A stretch of DNA of 64,000 nt, from assembly GCF_000204925.1 (NCBI RefSeq), contig NC_015435.1, positions 548,001-612,000 of the forward strand, in the 5' to 3' direction. Both the position numbers and the translations under genes were made by a program. Within the stretch, counting starts at the first letter, position 1; every line of letters starts with the position of its first letter. Under the pieces are notes generated by a model. It saw only the letters and a program-made list of their open reading frames with translations. It was not told the origin of the DNA and searched no databases. The stretch comes from Metallosphaera cuprina Ar-4 (GTDB lineage Archaea; Thermoproteota; Thermoprotei_A; Sulfolobales; Sulfolobaceae). Positions 57,494-64,000 of this stretch are shown one piece after another.

Positions 57494-58557
57494 CTCTAAG
57501 ATTAGGTGAGGTAAAACCAATAAGCAGCCCCGATTGGGTAAGGCTAAGTTTCGGGGCAGATATGGTTTTAGGTTTTTCTCCAGGGAAGTTCCTACGTGGA
57601 GCCCTAAATACAACTATAAACCTACTCCAATACTATCCTGACGGATGCAAGGCAAATTGTATATATTGTGGTCAAGCCAGGGAGGTTAGTCAAGGACCAG
57701 ATTGTAAGACGCTTATAAGGGTTGAGTGGCCAATTCGTCCTCTAAACCAGGTACTAGAGAGGATTAAAGAGAGGCAGGGGGATCCAGATCTAGGCCTTCA
57801 GAGAATATGTGTAGGCCAATTGGCTCATCCTAGAGCGTCGCCTGATTCGATAGAGATCACTAAGCGTATAAGAGAGCATGGCATAGAGCTTCAGATATCA
57901 GAGCTAGTTACTGCTACCTACACTTCCAGAGACGATATGATCAAAATGAAGGAAGCTGGAGCTAACATGATAGACGTGGCGATAGATGCTGCCAGTAAGA
58001 GAGTGTTTGATTCTGTTAGAGGGAAGCCCGTGAGGAGTATGCACAGCTGGGAGAGATATTTGAAGGGAATAGATGACGCTGTGGAAGTGTTCGGGAAGAT
58101 GAACGCTGGGATTCACCTAATTATCGGACTGGGAGAAACAGAGAAGGAGGCTGTGAATCTTATGCTCTACGCTCACTCCAGAGGCGCGAAGATAAGTCTA
58201 TTCGCCTTCTATCCGGAGGAAATGACGCCTATGGAGAACCGAAAACCAGTTCCAGTTCACGTTTATAGAAGAATGCAGCTGGCTAGGTGGCTTATCGAAA
58301 ACGATCTGGCAAAGGCTGAGGACTTCATCTTTAACGAAAAGGAACAACTAGTGGACATAAACCTTAGTTCAGATTTGACCTTCAGGGAACTGTCTGGAGC
58401 CTTTTTAACTAGTGGATGCCCTGGCTGTAATAGACCTTACTCTAATGAGAGGCCCGGAGATAGGTTGAGAAATATACCTTGGTATCCATCAGAGAAGCAG
58501 ACACTGAACGCGCTTAAGGCATCCAAGCTACCCTCCGTAAAGAGGTTCTTAGAGTAA
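57490..58557 (+). CDS. Radical-SAM protein, putative lipoyl synthase component (LipS1/LipS2 pair)
   Basis: 355 residues. The cluster motif is GCKANCIYCGQARE (CX3CX2C at about 53, 57, 60). Biotin-synthase-like barrel segments include AGANMIDVAIDAASKRVFDS and HLIIGLGETEKEAVNLMLYA. The C-terminal SGCPGCNRPYSNERPGDRLR near 309 gives extra cysteines for an auxiliary cluster. Predicted to insert sulfur into octanoyl-lysine together with the preceding protein. The next gene begins right after its stop. Confidence 0.78.
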   Translation: MTLRLGEVKPISSPDWVRLSFGADMVLGFSPGKFLRGALNTTINLLQYYPDGCKANCIYCGQAREVSQGPDCKTLIRVEWPIRPLNQVLERIKERQGDPDLGLQRICVGQLAHPRASPDSIEITKRIREHGIELQISELVTATYTSRDDMIKMKEAGANMIDVAIDAASKRVFDSVRGKPVRSMHSWERYLKGIDDAVEVFGKMNAGIHLIIGLGETEKEAVNLMLYAHSRGAKISLFAFYPEEMTPMENRKPVPVHVYRRMQLARWLIENDLAKAEDFIFNEKEQLVDINLSSDLTFRELSGAFLTSGCPGCNRPYSNERPGDRLRNIPWYPSEKQTLNALKASKLPSVKRFLE

Positions 58558-59344
58558 ATGAAGTTTAAGAACGGAACTATATTTAGTTTTTTTACAAGCG
58601 GCTTTCCATCTCACGTTAGAGGGAAAGCCATAGACGTTGGTTACTATTGTAACGACGAATTCGTATCTCCTTTAAACGGTATAATACTCTCTATCGAGAA
58701 ATTTAACGTGGGCAGACCTAACAGGTTCTCTCTGACGAATTACGATTTTCTCATTTTGGCGAAGACAGGGAACACCTTAGTTAAGATACTTCACGTTGAG
58801 CCCTATTTTGAAAAGGGGGAGGAGTTCAAAGTTGGGGACGTACTGGGTAAAACGATTTCGTCTCCTTACACAGGAGGCGACTTCAGTCACGCTCACATTG
58901 AAGGTCTCAGGTTCTCCTTTCCTAAGGTTACTAAAAGAGAGGAGAGGGCAATAGGTAAGGTCACGGCTCTGAACGAAAATTACGTTGACGTAACGCTGTT
59001 GACGTTTGCGGAGGCTGGAGGTTGGAGAGGATTAGGATGTTGTGGAGGCCTCCTGAACGGTAGTCTACCTTACGCGGGCTACGGAGGAATAATAGGTGTA
59101 GAGCTGTCCAAGGGAGTCTCCTTGATGGGGAGGGAGTATCATGTTCATGGGAGACGCAGGAACTTAACTGTATTTGAAAAAGAGAGAGGGCTTATAAGAG
59201 ATTGGGAATACGGTCCGGCCTTTAAGGTCATGAAAAACGAGCCCATAGATGGTTTCCCTCTCTTGGAGAGCGTCCTAAGTTACCACGATAGACCGATTGT
59301 GAGACTTTTCGGAAGGTTTAGTTTAAAGGAGGGGGAGGAAGTCG

Positions 59345-61612
<2,268 letters not shown>

Positions 61613-61632
61613 TCATAACTTAAATAATTTTA

Positions 61633-61956
61633 ATGAATATGTTTGCCGTTATATCTCCTAGCGCATTTCCTAAGCTTGACGTAATACTCAAGAAATTCTC
61701 GGACTATAAGTTGATCGTTACCACGTATGGTGTATCCTACGCTTTGAAGAACCATATAAACATAGACTTCGCTTTAGATAGGGGAGTCTGGGTTAGATCC
61801 TACTCTCACAAATCGGGTACTTTCTCTGATCTACCCGTACATGAGGCTGAGGCCATTATGGTGGCTTCAGATCTTCAGGCCATCCTCATCGCGGTAGACG
61901 ATAAAGTGAAGAAGGAGGCGGAGAGACTTGGAGTTAAGGTCATGTCGCCTGACTAG
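61633..61956 (+). CDS. Hypothetical protein
   Basis: 107 residues, a compact alpha/beta protein with MFAVISPSAFPKLDVILKKF, ALDRGVWVRSYSHKSGTFSD and a closing IMVASDLQAILIAVDDKVKK. Not recognised. The start (ATG 61633 or 61639) follows a TATA-like CTTATATATC by about 30 bases, divergent from the DUF1641 gene. It converges with the thioredoxin-fold gene, overlapping by 17 bases. Confidence 0.6.
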   Translation: MNMFAVISPSAFPKLDVILKKFSDYKLIVTTYGVSYALKNHINIDFALDRGVWVRSYSHKSGTFSDLPVHEAEAIMVASDLQAILIAVDDKVKKEAERLGVKVMSPD

Positions 61957-62491
61957 ACTTAGCTAACATCTTGAGAACTATGTTCGGAGGGAACCCTCCT
62001 GGTATCTCGGTCTTCTCGTTGAGCACGATCTTAGGAACGCTCAAGACGTGGTACTTCTTTGCGATCTCGTCATAGGTCTCCGTGTCAATGATCTCTAATG
62101 ATACCTTATCGTTAACTAAAGCTACTTGATACAGAAGCTCTGCCGCTATAGGACACTTCGTGCAGTCCGGTGTCACGAAAAGCTTCACGTTTCCCACTAC
62201 AGACTTGGCTAACTCTAGTTCCTGAGGATCCAACTGGACTGAGTTATTTGATATCCTGACTAGTGCGTTAAGGAAAGGCCACAGTTCGTTCATTGAAGGT
62301 ATCCCCATGTAAGAGAACATCCTTCTCTCATTAACCCAGACTTGCAGCTCTGGCTTCTGACAATCCGTCCTCTCTTCAAAGCTCACGTTAGCCCCGATTA
62401 GCTGAGAAATGAAATCCGAGGCTTTACAGTACTTTATCTTGAGGTTCCCTATCATTTTAAGGTATTGCTTAATTATACTTTCGTAGCTCAC
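61940..62491 (-). CDS. Glutaredoxin/PDO-like thioredoxin-fold protein
   Basis: 183 residues. The C-terminal thioredoxin fold has VKLFVTPDCTKCPIAAELLY with redox CTKC (near 110-113) and VLSVPKIVLNEKTEIPGGFP with the cis-Pro. The N-terminal 90 residues form a second domain with two Cys (KIKYCKASDFI, ERTDCQKPE) but no CxxC, resembling the inactive half of protein disulfide oxidoreductases. It overlaps the upstream gene by four bases in a unit with dihydrolipoyl dehydrogenase. Confidence 0.8.
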   Translation of the reverse strand: MSYESIIKQYLKMIGNLKIKYCKASDFISQLIGANVSFEERTDCQKPELQVWVNERRMFSYMGIPSMNELWPFLNALVRISNNSVQLDPQELELAKSVVGNVKLFVTPDCTKCPIAAELLYQVALVNDKVSLEIIDTETYDEIAKKYHVLSVPKIVLNEKTEIPGGFPPNIVLKMLAKSSQAT

Positions 62492-62829
62492 ATGAAATAC
62501 CTCAAACTCTCAATACCTTCTATAGCTTTAATTAATTTTTGTTCTAATTCTTCCCTACTTTGAAAATCAATGCACACCTCCACAGATGGGCCCTTAAGCT
62601 CGTAAGTTACGGGCATCGCGATACCTTGAACAAGTCTCGAGGCTCTAGCGTAATGAGTTCCCATGGTCACGAGATCGTCTAAACTCTCCTTACCTGTAGG
62701 TAAGGGTATGGGAATGCGAACCCTCGTACCAACAACGTAAAACGTGTAATCGTTCATTATTACGGTCTCGACACCCTTATCGGAATGATAGGTGAAGTTG
62801 TTCCTTTTAAGGAATTCCTCAAGTTTCAT
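62488..62829 (-). CDS. Hypothetical protein between lipoamide dehydrogenase and glutaredoxin-like genes
   Basis: 113 residues from ATG 62829 (MKLEEFLKRNNFTYHSDKGV). Mixed alpha/beta with FYVVGTRVRIPIPLPTGKES and SVEVCIDFQSREELEQKLIK. Not recognised. Its start overlaps the lpd end by 11 bases and its end overlaps the next gene by four bases, so translation is coupled and a redox-related role is suggested by context only. Confidence 0.55.
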   Translation of the reverse strand: MKLEEFLKRNNFTYHSDKGVETVIMNDYTFYVVGTRVRIPIPLPTGKESLDDLVTMGTHYARASRLVQGIAMPVTYELKGPSVEVCIDFQSREELEQKLIKAIEGIESLRYFM

Positions 62830-64000
62830 GCTTTTCCCTAAAGACATCCACATCCAAATTAAATAAGGCTTTGGCAGCGTTGCTTACCCCTTCAGATAAT
62901 GAAGGGTGAACTAATGGGAGAAGGGCTAGATCCTCAGCCTTCATTTTAGCCTTTATGGCTAGGGTTACAACGTTTATAATCTCCTCAGAATACTGAGATA
63001 CGACCTCGCCGTAGCACACTTTATCATCACTGTCAAAACCTAGCCTAACGTAACCTTCCCTTATGCCGTGAATCATGGCCCTAGTTGACGCCTTTAGAGG
63101 GAACACTGACGATTTCACAGCACGTTCAAGTTTACCTACTACCGCCACCTGAGGGTCAGTGTACACTACCTGTGGTACGAACGAGCGATCCACTTTCACA
63201 TCCTTACCTAAGATAGATAATGAGGCTATCACTCCCTCTAGCATCGCAGAGTGTGCAACTTTCCTCTCCTTATCTACTACATCTCCGATTGCCCAAACCT
63301 TTCCATTAGTAGTTCTCATGCTCTCATCTACTTTGATTCCATTACAATTGGTCTCAATGGACAAGGTATCGATCCCCTCAGGTAGGTTAGGTTTCCTACC
63401 GGTAGCGTAAACGACTTCAGCTTTGAACTCTCCACATGTTGTCTTCAAGAATCTTTTGTCTTGGTACACAGGTTCGCAATTCTCCACCACAGAGACCCCA
63501 TCCCATTCCAGGGAATCCTTTATAACTTTCCTTGCTTCTTCGCTTAACCACTTTAATATTTTCCCCTTAGTTAACAAGGTGACAGTGGATCCTAATCTAG
63601 CGAAGAATTGAGCTATCTCGACTCCAGCAAATCCTCCGCCTACCACCACGAGATTCTCTGGAACTCGATCCAGGTTCACTGCCTGATCCTCAGTAAGACC
63701 GTCCTCTACACCCTTAATCTTTGGAATGGAGGGTGAGGACCCTGTAGCTATTATTAACTTATCGTACTCAATCTCCTTCCTCCCTACGATCACTTTACCT
63801 TCTTTAATCTTAGCCTCACCTAGTAAGGTCGTTCCGCCGGCGTTCTCTATGAGCTCTCTACCCGCATTAGAGAGGTACTCAATTAAATTTTCTCTAGAAC
63901 TAAAAATATCTCCTAGGGATACCTTGATTGACATCCCCTTATAATTTCCAATTTCCCCTAGTCTCGTAAAGAGAAAAGACGTATCGTATAAAAAAATGCT
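62819..64000 (-). CDS. Dihydrolipoyl dehydrogenase-like flavoprotein (5' end beyond window)
   Basis: 393 codons visible. The frame is open past the ATG at 63934 to the window edge, adding SIFLYDTSFLFTRLGEIGNY directly before it, so the N-terminal FAD loop and disulfide are outside. Visible: second-half FAD strand IIATGSSPSIPKIKG, NAD-binding NLVVVGGGFAGVEIAQFFAR, the FAD motif VWAIGDVVDKERKVAHSAML and the dimer domain with FVPQVVYTDPQVAVVG ending in the HPSLSEG motif whose His-Pro is the lipoamide-dehydrogenase base. No Cys-Cys at the C-terminus, which argues against mercuric reductase. Confidence 0.85.
   Translation of the reverse strand, partial: SIFLYDTSFLFTRLGEIGNYKGMSIKVSLGDIFSSRENLIEYLSNAGRELIENAGGTTLLGEAKIKEGKVIVGRKEIEYDKLIIATGSSPSIPKIKGVEDGLTEDQAVNLDRVPENLVVVGGGFAGVEIAQFFARLGSTVTLLTKGKILKWLSEEARKVIKDSLEWDGVSVVENCEPVYQDKRFLKTTCGEFKAEVVYATGRKPNLPEGIDTLSIETNCNGIKVDESMRTTNGKVWAIGDVVDKERKVAHSAMLEGVIASLSILGKDVKVDRSFVPQVVYTDPQVAVVGKLERAVKSSVFPLKASTRAMIHGIREGYVRLGFDSDDKVCYGEVVSQYSEEIINVVTLAIKAKMKAEDLALLPLVHPSLSEGVSNAAKALFNLDVDVFREKHET

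Noticed and set aside
62819-64000. Mercuric reductase
   Set aside because: The C-terminus lacks the Cys-Cys pair and no mer genes are adjacent; HP motif and lipoate context favour lipoamide dehydrogenase.

Overview
The window is chromosomal DNA of a thermoacidophilic crenarchaeon of the order Sulfolobales. The evidence is archaeal-type translation genes (aIF6, L31e, L39e, S19e, PDCD5, NAC), tRNA genes with small introns next to the anticodon, a split threonyl-tRNA synthetase (separate catalytic and editing proteins), the classical mevalonate route with phosphomevalonate kinase and diphosphomevalonate decarboxylase, an archaeal XerA, and sulfur-relay genes (TusA, DsrE2). TATA boxes lie about 25 bases upstream of many first genes, with GGTG-type ribosome sites inside operons. 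Genus cannot be fixed from the sequence alone.

Layout. 1-4.7 kb: a minus-strand translation operon (S19e-PDCD5-L39e-L31e-aIF6, the last cut by the window edge), divergent nicotinate phosphoribosyltransferase, a PhoU-like regulator and a DUF711 protein. 4.7-14.5 kb: a large secreted pilin-signal protein, XerA, a methanopterin-type gene (RFAP synthase), an RNA methyltransferase, a gamma-carbonic-anhydrase-like protein, a degenerate acyl-CoA-synthetase-like protein with thioredoxin and an odd ABC ATPase, glutamine synthetase and GTP cyclohydrolase I. 14.5-30 kb: Xaa-Pro peptidase, MoaA, a kinase, cysteine synthase, TusA/DsrE2, GlmS with a sugar nucleotidyltransferase, mevalonate kinase, the ThrRS editing protein, a beta-CASP nuclease, NAC, tRNA-Pro, IorAB and a cobalamin adenosyltransferase.

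30.3-33.95 kb is an AT-rich accessory segment starting at two tandem tRNA-Ala genes and ending at a 22-base copy of the tRNA-Ala 3' end, which is the signature of an element integrated at a tRNA. It has no visible integrase. It holds decayed ORFs, several tiny two-helix membrane proteins and a cysteine-rich peptide whose cysteine spacing is a perfect tandem repeat and resembles halocin C8. This is the best candidate for an undescribed system in the window: a putative archaeocin with immunity-like membrane proteins.

34-50 kb returns to core genes: PsiE-like and ParA-like proteins, glycosyltransferases, UspA, tRNA-Thr, Ogt, catalytic ThrRS, succinyl-CoA ligase (sucD apparently begins at a non-canonical codon), purine nucleoside phosphorylase, an HD phosphohydrolase, and the last two mevalonate-pathway enzymes. 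50-64 kb is rich in lipoate and sulfur functions: a GcvH/LbpA-like lipoyl carrier, QueC, a TusA gene flanked by two paralogous regulators and a tiny zinc protein, and a five-gene run encoding an LplA-type lipoate ligase, two radical-SAM proteins fitting the LipS1/LipS2 lipoyl synthases, an unrecognised hybrid-motif protein and a histone-deacetylase-fold enzyme. It ends with a DUF1641 repeat protein, a glutaredoxin-like protein and a dihydrolipoyl-dehydrogenase gene that runs off the right edge.
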